Positions 34,636 through 42,970 are shown, counted from the stretch's first letter. The stretch is DNA of 58,448 nucleotides from Intestinimonas aquisgranensis (GCA_020687605.1 JAJEQY010000009.1:1-58448); one strand, 5' to 3'. The notes: generated from the letters alone by a model not told the origin. Numbers and translations: made by a program.

Positions 34636-34660
34636 AGATGTAAATAATGAAATTACATCT
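34636..34660. promoter_or_regulatory. Rrf2 operator 1: AGATGTAA-N9-TTACATCT
   Basis: Perfect 8-bp inverted repeat with a 9-base spacer in the gap between the MDR and Rrf2 genes. A second copy lies 45 bases downstream. Confidence 0.7.
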
Positions 34661-34680
34661 CCTCCAGTTTAGCGCCTGAT

Positions 34681-34705
34681 AGATGTAAAGTCAATAGTTA
34701 CATCA
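34681..34705. promoter_or_regulatory. Rrf2 operator 2: AGATGTAA-N9-TTACATC
   Basis: Same motif and spacer as operator 1 (last base differs), 42 bases before the Rrf2 start. The two copies are 45 bases apart. Confidence 0.7.
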
Positions 34706-34746
34706 AGTTATAGCGTGTTTATCTTTGAAAGGATATAGAGGTATCT

Positions 34747-35193
34747 ATGCAGATCAGTATAAAATGTTCTGTTGCGGTTCACTGCCTGATTTTCATTCAT
34801 GAAGCGAAAGGGATTGCCAAGGTGACCAGCAATCTTCTGGCCCAAAGTACGGGGAGCAATCCTGTGGTCATCCGCAACATTCTCAGCGCTTTGAAAAAGG
34901 CGGGGCTTATTACCGTGCCCCGTGGAACCGGCGGTGCGGAGCTGTGCGCCGACCCATCCCAGATTACCCTGTACCAGATCTATTCTGCACTGGAGCCGGA
35001 GGGTGTGACCTTCATCATTGGGATTCATCCCTGTGAGGGGAGAAGCTGCCCAGTGGCCCAAAACATCCGTAAGGTATTGCAGATACCGTACAGAAAAATC
35101 GAGGACGCAGTCCAGAAAACCATGGAAAGCATTACGCTGCAATCCATGATCGATGATTTTCACGGACTTGTTCAGCAAAACAATGTTCCTTAA
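34747..35193 (+). CDS. Rrf2-family regulator
   Basis: 148 residues. Winged HTH typical of Rrf2 (AVHCLIFIHEAKGIAKVTSNLLAQSTGSNPVVIRNILSALKKAGLITVPRGTGG). Cysteines at C7 (KCSVA), C13, ELCAD and the HPCEGRSCPV segment fit an Fe-S or thiol sensor such as NsrR/IscR/CymR; the CxxxxxC of the last segment is the likely site. ATG 34747 with AAAGGATAT upstream. Divergent from the MDR oxidoreductase, which it probably represses. Confidence 0.85.
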   Translation: MQISIKCSVAVHCLIFIHEAKGIAKVTSNLLAQSTGSNPVVIRNILSALKKAGLITVPRGTGGAELCADPSQITLYQIYSALEPEGVTFIIGIHPCEGRSCPVAQNIRKVLQIPYRKIEDAVQKTMESITLQSMIDDFHGLVQQNNVP

Positions 35194-35210
35194 AATCCCA
35201 TACAACTGAG

Positions 35211-35239
35211 AACCGCCATGGCAAACTGCCATGGCGGTT
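35211..35239. terminator. Bidirectional terminator
   Basis: 13-bp perfect stem AACCGCCATGGCA / TGCCATGGCGGTT with a three-base loop between the convergent Rrf2 and flavoprotein genes. Confidence 0.7.
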
Positions 35240-35261
35240 TCTAATTCAGGCCATTTTTATG

Positions 35262-35813
35262 TTAGTGAATGGAATTCCCCAGGTCATAGGCTTGCTGGAG
35301 CTCCGTTTTTCCGTTAATATCGCCGTCATCCATATTTCCGCTGGCCAGCACGTGGCCAAGATTTTTCCAACGCAAATGCTTCGTTAAATGGTCGTAGTAA
35401 GTCAGGACGTCTTCGAAGTCGTGGCCCTCCGCTGCCATGAGCAGGGCGGAAGACTTTCCGTTCCCTCGCAGCAGGTTACCGTTTCCCTCCTCCAGAGCGA
35501 ACAGGCGATCCAGCGCAGTGCACAGTTGCCCACTCAGGGTCCAGTAATACAGCGGGCTGGCCAGTAGCACCACATCACAGTCTCTTACCGCCGGATAGAT
35601 CAGGTTCATATCGTCCTGCTGGACGCAGGGACAATCTTGGTCACTGTGCCCACCGAAGCACCCCTTGCAACCGTGGATTTCCATTTTGTTCAGAAAGAAC
35701 TCGGTGACAGCATGGCCCGCGCTCTCAGCCCCTTGGGCAAAAGCATTTACCAGGGCCGAAGTATTTCCGTTTCGGCGGGGACTTCCATTGAGAATAACGA
35801 TCTTTTTGCCCAT
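35262..35813 (-). CDS. Flavodoxin-fold NAD(P)H:FMN oxidoreductase
   Basis: 183 residues. FMN loop NGSPRRNGNTSAL, then MEIHGCKGCFGGHSDQDCPCVQQDDM (Cys-rich insertion typical of iron-sulfur flavoprotein-like family members, but without the full Fe-S motif), SPLYYWTLSGQ and DRLFALEEG. Cytosolic. Second gene of a pair (19 bases after the 35832 gene). Role: reduction of flavins, quinones or iron; unknown in detail. Confidence 0.82.
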   Translation of the reverse strand: MGKKIVILNGSPRRNGNTSALVNAFAQGAESAGHAVTEFFLNKMEIHGCKGCFGGHSDQDCPCVQQDDMNLIYPAVRDCDVVLLASPLYYWTLSGQLCTALDRLFALEEGNGNLLRGNGKSSALLMAAEGHDFEDVLTYYDHLTKHLRWKNLGHVLASGNMDDGDINGKTELQQAYDLGNSIH

Positions 35814-35831
35814 GTATGTCCACCTTTCGGC

Positions 35832-36377
35832 TCAGATTTTGTCTGCCAAAGCAGCGGCTTGGGCACAGCCATCGGTCTTATTGATGTCGCCCACATTCAG
35901 AACGCCCGGTACCAGCACCTCGCCCACCATCTTCCACTTGTTCAGCGCGGCAGTGCGTTCGATAGGAATACGGACACCGTCCAGAACAGTTCTGTCTTCC
36001 TCTTCACAGCAGGCGATCAGAGCACACTCTTTTCCGGCAATGTCCTTACCGCCCACCACCAGGGAATAGATTCGGTCGATAACACCTTTGATCTGAGCAG
36101 GAATGGAGTACCAATAGACCGGCATGGTAAACACCAGCGTGTCTGCCTCCAGAATGGCCGGAGCGATGGTGTTGAAGTCATCGTCAAAGGAGCAGGCGTT
36201 CCCGGTCTTAAAGCAGGTTTCACAGGCATGACAGCCACCAATTTTCAGCATAGCAGCGTCAAAGCGGGTAATCATATGGCCTTTTGCCTGGGCCGCTTGG
36301 ATAAAAGCATCCGTCATGGCAAAGCTATTGCCATTTTTTCTGGGACTTCCGGTAATAACCACGATCTTTTTGCTCAT
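35832..36377 (-). CDS. Flavodoxin-fold NAD(P)H:FMN oxidoreductase
   Basis: 181 residues. TGSPRKNGNSFAMTDAF (FMN loop), GGCHACETCFKTGNACSFDDDF (Cys-rich loop), PVYWYSIPAQIKGVIDRIY. Close relative of the neighbour at 35262. First gene of the pair, divergent from an HxlR regulator; hence likely induced by thiol-reactive or quinone stress. Confidence 0.83.
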   Translation of the reverse strand: MSKKIVVITGSPRKNGNSFAMTDAFIQAAQAKGHMITRFDAAMLKIGGCHACETCFKTGNACSFDDDFNTIAPAILEADTLVFTMPVYWYSIPAQIKGVIDRIYSLVVGGKDIAGKECALIACCEEEDRTVLDGVRIPIERTAALNKWKMVGEVLVPGVLNVGDINKTDGCAQAAALADKI

Positions 36378-36456
36378 ATAGCGTCCTCCTTATAGGGGCA
36401 GGATTGACTTCCTGCGCATTTGATACTACAATTTTATCCAGCATAAAATAAAAAAC

Positions 36457-36483
36457 AAGTACGCACATTTAGGTGCAATACTT
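36457..36483. promoter_or_regulatory. HxlR operator upstream of HxlR/FMN reductase pair
   Basis: Nested inverted repeat AAGTA-N-GCAC-N6-GTGC-N2-TACTT. The outer arms resemble the other HxlR operator in the window (GTAC-rich). Confidence 0.5.
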
Positions 36484-36502
36484 ACCTAAAGGAGAGTGTG
36501 AA

Positions 36503-36835
36503 ATGGGAACACGATGTATTGCCAACGAATGCCTGGGAACCACGGGATTCAGTTATACCCTTTCTCTCATCAACGGAAAATACAAAATGACCATCCTCTA
36601 TACCCTGATGGAATTTGGTGTGGTGAGATTCAATGAGATGAAAAAGTATATCGGCGGGATCTCCTATAAAACTTTGAGTGCCACCTTGAAGGAGCTGGAG
36701 GCAGACGGGCTGATCCATCGGAAGGAGTATCCTCAGATTCCTCCAAAGGTGGAGTACAGCCTGACGGAGCGGGGCAAGTCCTTGATTCCTATTCTGGACG
36801 GAATGTGTGAGTGGGGAGATCAGAACAGAAGGTAG
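36503..36835 (+). CDS. HxlR-family regulator
   Basis: 110 residues. HxlR pattern (SLINGKYKMTILYTLMEFGVVRFNEMKKYIGGISYKTLSATLKELEADGLIHRKEYPQIPPKVEYSLTERG). Cysteines at positions 5 and 10 (MGTRCIANEC) could be the redox sensor. ATG 36503 follows AAAGGAG; earlier in-frame starts lack one. Divergent from the two FMN oxidoreductase genes. Confidence 0.86.
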   Translation: MGTRCIANECLGTTGFSYTLSLINGKYKMTILYTLMEFGVVRFNEMKKYIGGISYKTLSATLKELEADGLIHRKEYPQIPPKVEYSLTERGKSLIPILDGMCEWGDQNRR

Positions 36836-37268
36836 CGTCCTGTGTCGGTGAAAAAGCCAAAAGAATGGATGTGCGGTTTTACCGATTGCAGGAATGAAAT
36901 AGAGACAGAGCCTAACAGAATGTCGCAATGAAAGCGCTCATAATAACACAGGGAGTTCGTCAGATTTTGATCAGCCCCTCAAATTCTGCGCCACAGAAAA
37001 CAAAAAAGGCGGGCATTCCCCAAAAGGAATGCCTGCCAAGTGGTCAAAACAGAAATCCGTCTGTGGTATTTCTGTGGTCAAATGAGAAATCGCCGCAGTT
37101 TTCACTGCGGCGATTTCCAGTTTTGGGTAATCCCAACACTATAGATGCCAAAGCATTTCGGAGATTGAGCAGCAGTGGGTGTGACGCCCTTGCCTTCTGT
37201 GGCAAATTATGTAGCAGTATGCTATACTGAAACTGGTCCATATGAATTTGGAAGGGAGCGGTATTGTA
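36836..37268. other. 433-base gene-free stretch with stacked hairpins and a repeat
   Basis: No gene seen. It contains a hairpin GGCGGGCATTCC / GGAATGCCTGCC (37008-37037) inside a longer CCACAGAAA / TTTCTGTGG pair (36991-37077), a perfect hairpin GAAATCGCCGCAGT with its complement (37086-37117), and the first copy of a 17-base repeat (37134-37150). Confidence 0.7.
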
Positions 37269-37563
37269 ATGAATTGTCCATTTTGCGGAGCAGAAATGAT
37301 ACAGGGCAAAGTGTGCAGCCGTGCGGCATTATTGTGGCAGAGCGGACCGCATCGCCACCGTCTGAATGCTGAGGGCGGTCTCGTGGCAAGATTGAATGGC
37401 GACAGAATCACCGCATACCGCTGTGAGAAATGCAAAAAAATCATAGTGGATGATAAATAGGTAACGAACGCAGGCCCGAAAATATCGCTTATTAGTTGAA
37501 AAAAGGTCGCGAAATCAACGATTTCACGACCTTTTCTGGAACATCGCAACACTATAGATGCCA
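37134..37563. repeat. 17-bp direct repeats with upstream hairpins flanking zinc-ribbon gene
   Basis: CAACACTATAGATGCCA occurs exactly at 37134-37150 and 37547-37563. Each copy follows a GAAATC...GATTTC hairpin (37086-37117; 37512-37527 within AAAAGGTCGCGAAATC / GATTTCACGACCTTTT) and a TTTT stretch. The repeated unit is therefore about 413 bases and holds one small gene. Confidence 0.75.
37269..37460 (+). CDS. Small zinc-ribbon protein (DUF6487-like)
   Basis: 63 residues. CPFCGAEM at the start and CEKCKKII near the end form a two-knuckle zinc site; the middle LLWQSGPHRHRL fits the PF20097/DUF6487 family. ATG 37269 has GGAAGGGAG upstream. Function not known. The gene lies alone between two copies of a hairpin-plus-17-bp repeat, so it looks like the cargo of a minimal mobile or repeated cassette. 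Confidence 0.65.
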   Translation: MNCPFCGAEMIQGKVCSRAALLWQSGPHRHRLNAEGGLVARLNGDRITAYRCEKCKKIIVDDK

Positions 37564-37603
37564 TAGCCTTCGTCCATTCGCAAGCGTCCGGTATATAATT
37601 TTT

Positions 37604-37903
37604 TTAATCCCTGGGAGACAGTTCTCCGCTATGAGCCTCCAGAGCTTCGATGCGGTGATCCTGTATCAAGATTTCCATCTGGCTGATGGCGATGGCGTTG
37701 GGATTTGCCAGCCGCTCGGCCTGACTCCTAAACGCATCGAATTCGACACAGTTAAAAGACGGGTTGTATAGAGATTTCCAAACACCCAGGAACTCAATCG
37801 TATTCCGGTTCCACAGCCAGTTTTGGATAATGTAGCGAGGATTGTCACTGTCCTTCAGCTTGGCGCTGTCAGTCAAGCTGATAAAGTCATCTCGCTCGAA
37901 GTT
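37604..37903 (-). pseudogene. KilA-N domain remnant
   Basis: The translation keeps the middle of a KilA-N domain (DDFISLTDSAKLKD, IIQNWLWNRNTIEFLGVWKSLYNPSF, VEFDAFRSQAE) and then jumps to the C-terminal end typical of these phage-type proteins (RLANPNAIAISQMEILI). The N-terminus and the central ~150 residues are missing, and the frame starts after a TAA at 37904-37906. KilA-N proteins are phage or mobile-element DNA-binding proteins. This is a decayed relic. Confidence 0.65.
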
Positions 37904-38895
37904 TTATTGTACACTAATTTCCGCTCCCTTGACAACCAGCTTGTCCACTCGTCCGAACCTCTTTGCTGATTATTTTTTGGAGCAATCCCCGGCAGCCTTC
38001 CTCCACATCCCGCCAGGTCGTGTCGAAATCGTCGGTGTACCACGGATCGGCTACCTCGCCGGGACGGTCGGTAAAGTCCATCAGCAGGTGCATCTTGTCG
38101 GCAAAATCGCCGCCGCAGATCCGGTACATACTCCGCAGGTTGGCTCGATCCATGCCAATCAGAAGATCGTACTTCTCGTAATCGCTGTTCAGGAGCTGAC
38201 GGGCTCTCTTGCCGGAGCAATCGATGCCATGCTCGGACAGTTTGCGGCGGGCTGGCGGATATACCGGATTGCCGATCTCCTCGGTGCTGGTAGCTGCCGA
38301 CTCGATTTGAATGCTCGGCTCCAGACCGGCTTTCTTCACCAGATCCTTCATAATGAACTCGGCCATCGGGCTTCTGCAAATGTTGCCGTGGCAGAGGAAA
38401 AGTATCTTGATCATGCGATGAACACTCCAAATTGCTGTTTTCCAATTCAGTATAGCACGGAACATCAGATTCGTCGAGTTGGATTTCCAGATGGGCGTCA
38501 GAATCGATTTTTCTCTGGAGTTCTGCCTTTGACCAGCCGAAACGACCAGCAGCACGAAGATACCAGCGCCGATCCTCCGGCTCCATGTCTGCTTCCAGGA
38601 TGACTACATTCTGTGTCCAGCTGATCTCCATGGCCAGCGTCAGTAATTCAGGGGTGTCCTTATACATCCGATAGAACTCCCGCATCCGGCGAAGGTTCCG
38701 CGGGGAGAAGCCGGAAGCATCGGGGAAACGGCTGTGCAGATATTCGGCTGCGGCCACTGCCGCGCCTTTCTCCGGCCGGGAACAGACGATACGGCCCAGT
38801 TCGCAGCAGAGTTGCATCTGGGGCATCTCGGCGCTCAGCGCAGCCTCCAGAGCCGCAAACATGGCGGAATAATCGATGTTTTTGCGGATGTTCAT
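37873..38895 (-). CDS. DUF1016 (YhcG) N-terminal domain protein, C-terminus doubtful
   Basis: ATG 38895 follows AAAGGAGAAG. Residues 1-145 match the DUF1016 N-terminal domain (CCELGRIVCSRPEKG, FPDASGFSPRNLRRMREFYRMY, TLAMEISWTQNVVILE, RRWYLRAAGRFGWSKAELQRKI). After about residue 160 the frame runs out of frame through the phosphatase gene and is not protein-like. The natural end of the gene has probably been lost by recombination. DUF1016 nucleases are often mobile-element or restriction-like functions. Confidence 0.5.
   Translation of the reverse strand: MNIRKNIDYSAMFAALEAALSAEMPQMQLCCELGRIVCSRPEKGAAVAAAEYLHSRFPDASGFSPRNLRRMREFYRMYKDTPELLTLAMEISWTQNVVILEADMEPEDRRWYLRAAGRFGWSKAELQRKIDSDAHLEIQLDESDVPCYTELENSNLECSSHDQDTFPLPRQHLQKPDGRVHYEGSGEESRSGAEHSNRVGSYQHRGDRQSGISASPPQTVRAWHRLLRQESPSAPEQRLREVRSSDWHGSSQPAEYVPDLRRRFCRQDAPADGLYRPSRRGSRSVVHRRFRHDLAGCGGRLPGIAPKNNQQRGSDEWTSWLSRERKLVYNKTSSEMTLSA
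37914..38414 (-). CDS. Low-molecular-weight protein-tyrosine-phosphatase
   Basis: 166 residues. P-loop LFLCHGNICRSPMAEF (Cys nucleophile and Arg), STEEIGNPVYPPARRKL, and the DPW general-acid loop in EVADPWYTDDF. Hydrolyses phosphotyrosine or arsenate-like substrates; here no ars genes are near. The last 12 residues look unlike family ends and lie in the junction with the KilA-N remnant. ATG 38414 with GGAGTG. It overlaps the DUF1016 reading frame completely in another frame; this gene is the more credible one. Confidence 0.83.
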   Translation of the reverse strand: MIKILFLCHGNICRSPMAEFIMKDLVKKAGLEPSIQIESAATSTEEIGNPVYPPARRKLSEHGIDCSGKRARQLLNSDYEKYDLLIGMDRANLRSMYRICGGDFADKMHLLMDFTDRPGEVADPWYTDDFDTTWRDVEEGCRGLLQKIISKEVRTSGQAGCQGSGN

Positions 38896-38931
38896 AGCTT
38901 CTCCTTTCCGGCAGAATCTGCCTTATTCAGA

Positions 38932-38985
38932 AACAGGCCAAAGAGAAGCACAGGAGGTTCCTCCTGCGTTTCTCTTTGGCCTGTT
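38932..38985 (-). terminator. Terminator of metallophosphoesterase gene
   Basis: An extended stem (AACAGGCCAAAGAGAA with its complement at 38969-38985, and an inner CAGGAGG/CCTCCTG) overlaps the stop codon. Confidence 0.75.
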
Positions 38986-39730
38986 ACACCACTTGTACCA
39001 TCTGCTCCCAGAGCAGGACGAAGCGGTCGTCGATGATTTTGTTGTCGTGGTAATGTCCGAACAGCCAGTAGTGGAACTTGGCTCGTTCTTTGACTTCCTC
39101 CAAGAAGTCGGTCAGGTGGTCGTGAACATATCCACCGTTTCCCAATATGTCCACGATGCTGGTTGGGGCACAGTGTGTGATCACATAGTCCATCTCATAG
39201 TGAATGCCTTCCAAGCTGTGCCGAGCTTCCTCATACTCCGTCTTGCTGGGAAGTTCCTGCTTCCACCAGGATTGGTGGTTGACCCGGAAGCGACCCCCCA
39301 TTCTGCGAAGGGTCCAGTATTGTTCTTCAAAATCAGGCGCTTTAGGATTCAGAACGCCGTCCTCGATGTCATGGCTCCTGGCACCGCCCATGGTGAAGAA
39401 GGAGTATCCTTGCAGGTCAAAGACTTGCCCGCGCATCAGATGGATCACATGGGGCCGGATTCGCTGGATCTTTCCGCCGTTCCATTCCTCTGTCGGATAT
39501 TTTCTCAGCAGGTCGAAGTTTTCATGGTTGCCGCTGATGAACAGCGTGGTAAAGGGCAGATCCTCCAGCCAGTCCAGATTGCGCCCCTCCTTCTTGCCCC
39601 CGTCCCATACGCCGCCAAAATCTCCGCAGATGATCATATAGTCTTCCTTGGTCATTCCAGCCTGCTCGGGGAAGTGTTCGGGCGCAAACCGCTGGAAGTT
39701 GCCATGGGTATCGCCGGTTGCATAGATCAT
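38984..39730 (-). CDS. Metallophosphoesterase
   Basis: 248 residues. Calcineurin-like metal motifs are complete: GDTHGN, GDFGGVWD, GNHENFD, THCAPTS and GHYHDN. It hydrolyses phosphomonoesters or -diesters with Mn/Fe/Zn; substrate unknown. GAAGGTG before the ATG. Probably phage/mobile-element cargo or a housekeeping Ser/Thr-type phosphatase; the neighbours do not decide. Confidence 0.86.
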   Translation of the reverse strand: MIYATGDTHGNFQRFAPEHFPEQAGMTKEDYMIICGDFGGVWDGGKKEGRNLDWLEDLPFTTLFISGNHENFDLLRKYPTEEWNGGKIQRIRPHVIHLMRGQVFDLQGYSFFTMGGARSHDIEDGVLNPKAPDFEEQYWTLRRMGGRFRVNHQSWWKQELPSKTEYEEARHSLEGIHYEMDYVITHCAPTSIVDILGNGGYVHDHLTDFLEEVKERAKFHYWLFGHYHDNKIIDDRFVLLWEQMVQVV

Positions 39731-39753
39731 TTCGGTTCACCTTCTTTTGCCTA

Positions 39754-41103
39754 TTATATCATATCCTGCTCCACCTGAACGCCGCCGCGGAGGAACACCG
39801 TGATTTTCTCCGCTGAGTTGACCTTGACCGTATCCACCAGCTGCCGGATGAGAGCTTCATCCCATTCGCTGATGTGGGTGGACGCCTGAGCCATCGCGGC
39901 AGCCGCATCTTCAATGCGTCGTACAGCCTGAGCGTTGCTCTGACGTTGTTCTTCGATCAGGGCTCGCTTTTCTTTCAGTGCGGCAGCCTCATTCATAATA
40001 GCTCTCAGCTGGGCGGTGCAGGCGGTGGCATCCTCCGCTCGGGCGGCTTCTGCCACCAGCTCACGGGTCTGGTCGTTCAGCTCACCCAACCGCCTTTCAA
40101 TATCGGCAAGGCTCATGCTCTCTCCTGGAACCGGAGCCAGCTCCATCTCCATGGCAGAGGTGATCTGTCGGATCAGCGTACTCTTTTGGCTCATGACGGA
40201 GTTGATTGCGGCGAGGATTGACCTCTGGAGCGGTTCCTCGTCCAGTGTTGGTGAGTTGTGGCAGTACTTGGTGCCGTAGTCCAACCGGCTGACACAGCGC
40301 CACACGATGCGCTTCCTGCCTTGCTTGGACCAGGTGCAGCGGCGGTACAGGTTGCCGCATTCGCCGCAGACAAGACGCTCCGACAAGGCGTATTTGCTGG
40401 CATAGGATGTCATCCCGGTGGGGGCATTCTTTTTGGAAGGGCTTTTCCCGGCGCTGCGCCGCGCCATCTCTGCCTGTACTGCATCGAAGGTTTTGCGCTC
40501 CACGATGCCCTCATGATGATTCTGGACCAGATACATGGGGAGCTGCCCCGTGTTGCGGATGACCTTGCGGCTGATGCAGTCGCTGATGTAGGTTTTCTGG
40601 AGAAGGACATCTCCGCAATACTTCTCGTTGGTCAGGATGCTTCGGATCGCCGTGATCGTCCATTGGGAGCCTCCGGTCACATTTGGGATCTGCTCCGCTT
40701 CCAGCCTGTCTTTGATCATCCGAAGGCTGGCTCCGCTCAAATACTGGTCATAGATCGAGCGAACCACATCTGCTTGCTCCTGGATGATTTTCGGTTTGCC
40801 GTTCTCGCCTTTTTCATAGGCGTACAGCCGGTTATACTGTATGATTGTTTTTCCCTCGCGCATTGCCTGCCGCTTGCCCCAGCGGACATTGGCGCTGATG
40901 CTCTCGCTTTCCGCCTGAGCGAAGGCTCCAAGCATGGTGATGAGGATCTCACTGTCGGCTTCCAGCGTGTTGATGTTCTCTTTTTCGAAGATGACCGCAA
41001 TGCCCAATTCCCGCAGGGCCCGGATGTAATTCAGGCAGTCCACCGTATTTCTGGCGAAGCGGGAGATGGATTTGGTCAGGACGATGTCGATCTTCTTCAC
41101 CAC
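39754..41103 (-). pseudogene. Large serine recombinase lacking its catalytic N-terminus
   Basis: The visible 449 residues begin at VLTKSISRFARNTVDCLNYIRAL, which in full-length proteins lies about 80 residues after the start. The nucleophile-containing YxRVSxxxQ segment is absent. Downstream parts are complete: the resolvase helix, the recombinase domain (RSIYDQYLSGASLRMIKDRLE), a zinc-ribbon (CGECGNLYRR ... C ... C), and a coiled coil. In full-length form this is a TnpX/CcrA-like enzyme for Clostridial elements. Upstream of the GTG GTG the frame meets a TGA after 15 unrelated codons. Inactive relic. Confidence 0.8.
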
Positions 41104-41139
41104 AACACCTTTGAAATAGCTATTGAAAAGAGTGCGATT

Positions 41140-41793
41140 TCAGAAAGAAAGGATAATGTCCGCACCGGTCTGTGCGGCAATTCTGGCCAAAATTTTGCGG
41201 GCCTCTCTTTCTGTGGTTTTCTTCTCCTCTATCAGCGTGCGGAGCAGTTGGGCGAAGCTTGCCACCAGGGTATTCAGCAGACTGTCGTACTCATTGGGGT
41301 CCATGACCCGGGTCAGCGTGGTCTGGATGCTGCCAAAGAAGGAGGTCAGTACTGTACCCACCAGCAACACATACAGCACATTATGCTTTGTCTTTTTGAA
41401 AATCCAGCTGTAGATTACTGTGGCGGCGATACCCATGAGCACAACATCCACTGCAAAGGACAGATTGGCGTTGGAGGCCACCACGCTGGCAGATCCAAGA
41501 AAGAACACCAACGCCGTGTGGATGAGGGTATAGAGGGAATTCATCCCCAGCAGGCAGGGAGTCACGATGGTGTTGTTGATGATGGACTGGAACACGATGG
41601 AGGCTCCGCCAATGGCAAAGGCCGTGATCAGCATGACGATGAGCTTGGGAGTTCGGATCTTCATGGCGTAGGCCAGCAGCTTGGGATTAGAGAAATTCAC
41701 TTCAACCAGCATATAGCCCGCCGCGCAGAGCAAAACCAGAAAGGCCAAAATCAGGAGTTTGCGCCGGTTGGCGCGTATGGCAACCGTGTTCAC
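41140..41793 (-). pseudogene. Truncated FecCD-type siderophore permease (FatC/YclO-like)
   Basis: GTG 41793 overlaps the previous permease stop (GTGA) and has GGGAGG upstream. Residues 1-180 match the N-terminal half of FecCD permeases (GGASIVFQSIINNTIVTPCLLGMNSLYTLI). After SLLNTLVASF (~41254) the sequence changes to an unrelated charged helix (LIEEKKTTEREARKILARI) and stops, losing about 130 residues. The ATPase and substrate-binding protein genes that normally follow are not present. It ends 36 bases from the truncated recombinase. Confidence 0.75.
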
Positions 41794-42863
41794 TGGTCTG
41801 CACCTCCCTTCAGGTTGGGCATGGTGGAGCAGCAGCTTGTTCCGGCGTCGCCCAGACGGATGGCCTTGCGGCCATGCTTGAGCCGGTAAAACAGCAGGGC
41901 GATGAAAATGAGGCTTCCCAGGATGCCCACGATCAGTTCGATGGGCAGCTCGTAGGGGGCAATCACCACCCGGCCGATCATGTCGCACACCAGCACGAAG
42001 ATTGCGCCAAACAGGGCGGTGTCCACCAGCGTGCCCCGAATCTTGTCGCCCTTGTACATGGCTACCACATTGGGCACGATCAGGCCGATGTAGGAGATGG
42101 AGCCGACCACCACCACGATGGAGGCAGTGATCATGGCGGCAATGGTGAGGCCGGAGAAGAGCACCAGATTGTACGGGACCCCCAGGTTCTTGGAAAAATC
42201 CTTGCCCAGCCCCACGATGTTGAAGTGGTTGGCAAAGAGAAAGGCCAGAATGACCAGCGGCACCGTCAGCCAGACGATCTCATACCGGCCCTTCAGCACC
42301 AGGGAAAAGTGGCCCACCAGCCAGGAGGACAGGGCCTGGGTCATCTCGTACTTGTACGCCAGATAGTTGGTAATGCCGCCGATGACATTGCCGAACATAA
42401 TGCCCACCAACGGAACCATAACCACATCCTTGAACTGGATGCGCTGAATGAACCAGACGAAGAGCCAAGTGCCCAGAATTGCTGTGGCAAAGGCGAAGAT
42501 GGCACGGCTCCACAGGGTGGAGGCCGGCATAAACAGGAGCGCCAGCAAGATGCCGAACTGGGCCGAGGAGATGGTGGCCCCGGTGGTTGGGGACACGAAT
42601 TTGTTGCTGCACAACTGCTGCATGATAAGCCCTGCTACGCTCATGCCGATTCCAGTACACAGGATGGCCAGTAGGCGCGGCAGCCGGGAGATCAGGAAGA
42701 CCTCCATCTGCTCGAAGTTTCCTGCCAGCAGCTCTGCCGGCGTCAGGTCAATCACGCCCACAAACAGCGAACAGCAGGACAAGACAAGTAACAGAACAGA
42801 AAGAACGATGGTAGATCGATATGCTCTGATAGTATCTTCCCCTTTCTTCTTGCGGTTAGCCAT
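41790..42863 (-). CDS. FecCD-type iron-siderophore ABC permease (FatD/YclN-like)
   Basis: 357 residues, nine to ten membrane segments. LPRLLAILCTGIGMSVAGLIMQQLCSNKFVSPTTGATISSAQFG is the conserved FecCD N-terminal signature, and VGSISYIGLIVPNVVAMYKGD the transport signature. It resembles FatD/YclN permeases for catecholate or petrobactin-type siderophores. ATG 42863 lies within an iron-box-like palindrome, and no ribosome site is visible; a start at the ATG 42917 in frame is an alternative. The second permease is truncated, so this system is likely non-functional here. Confidence 0.8.
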   Translation of the reverse strand: MANRKKKGEDTIRAYRSTIVLSVLLLVLSCCSLFVGVIDLTPAELLAGNFEQMEVFLISRLPRLLAILCTGIGMSVAGLIMQQLCSNKFVSPTTGATISSAQFGILLALLFMPASTLWSRAIFAFATAILGTWLFVWFIQRIQFKDVVMVPLVGIMFGNVIGGITNYLAYKYEMTQALSSWLVGHFSLVLKGRYEIVWLTVPLVILAFLFANHFNIVGLGKDFSKNLGVPYNLVLFSGLTIAAMITASIVVVVGSISYIGLIVPNVVAMYKGDKIRGTLVDTALFGAIFVLVCDMIGRVVIAPYELPIELIVGILGSLIFIALLFYRLKHGRKAIRLGDAGTSCCSTMPNLKGGADQ

Positions 42864-42870
42864 AGCTAAC
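42855..42870. promoter_or_regulatory. DtxR-type box A: GTTAGC-CATA-GCTAAC
   Basis: Perfect 6+6 palindrome, extended to GCGGTTAGC...GCTAACCGC (42852-42873). It covers the permease start codon, about 60 bases downstream of the promoter. Confidence 0.8.
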
Positions 42871-42940
42871 CGCTGTGTATAAAAGAATGCGCAGCGGCGA
42901 TTGGACTTACCGTGCATCACACACTGCGCATCGTAAGTGT

Positions 42941-42970
42941 ATTATAGCACATGGAGTTAGCCATGTGCAA
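42941..42970 (-). promoter_or_regulatory. Promoter of siderophore permease operon
   Basis: Minus-strand TTGCAC (42965-42970), 18-base spacer, TATAAT (42941-42946). The spacer holds a perfect GCACATGG-N6-CCATGTGC inverted repeat (42947-42968) and a half box CTAAC. Confidence 0.75.

Noticed and set aside
36836..37600. CRISPR array from repeated hairpins
   Set aside because: Only two copies of the repeat, 413 bases apart, with a gene between them; no spacer pattern or cas genes.
40258..41889. Plus-strand frame of 543 residues opposite recombinase and permease
   Set aside because: Crosses two minus-strand genes and has no domain pattern or ribosome site.
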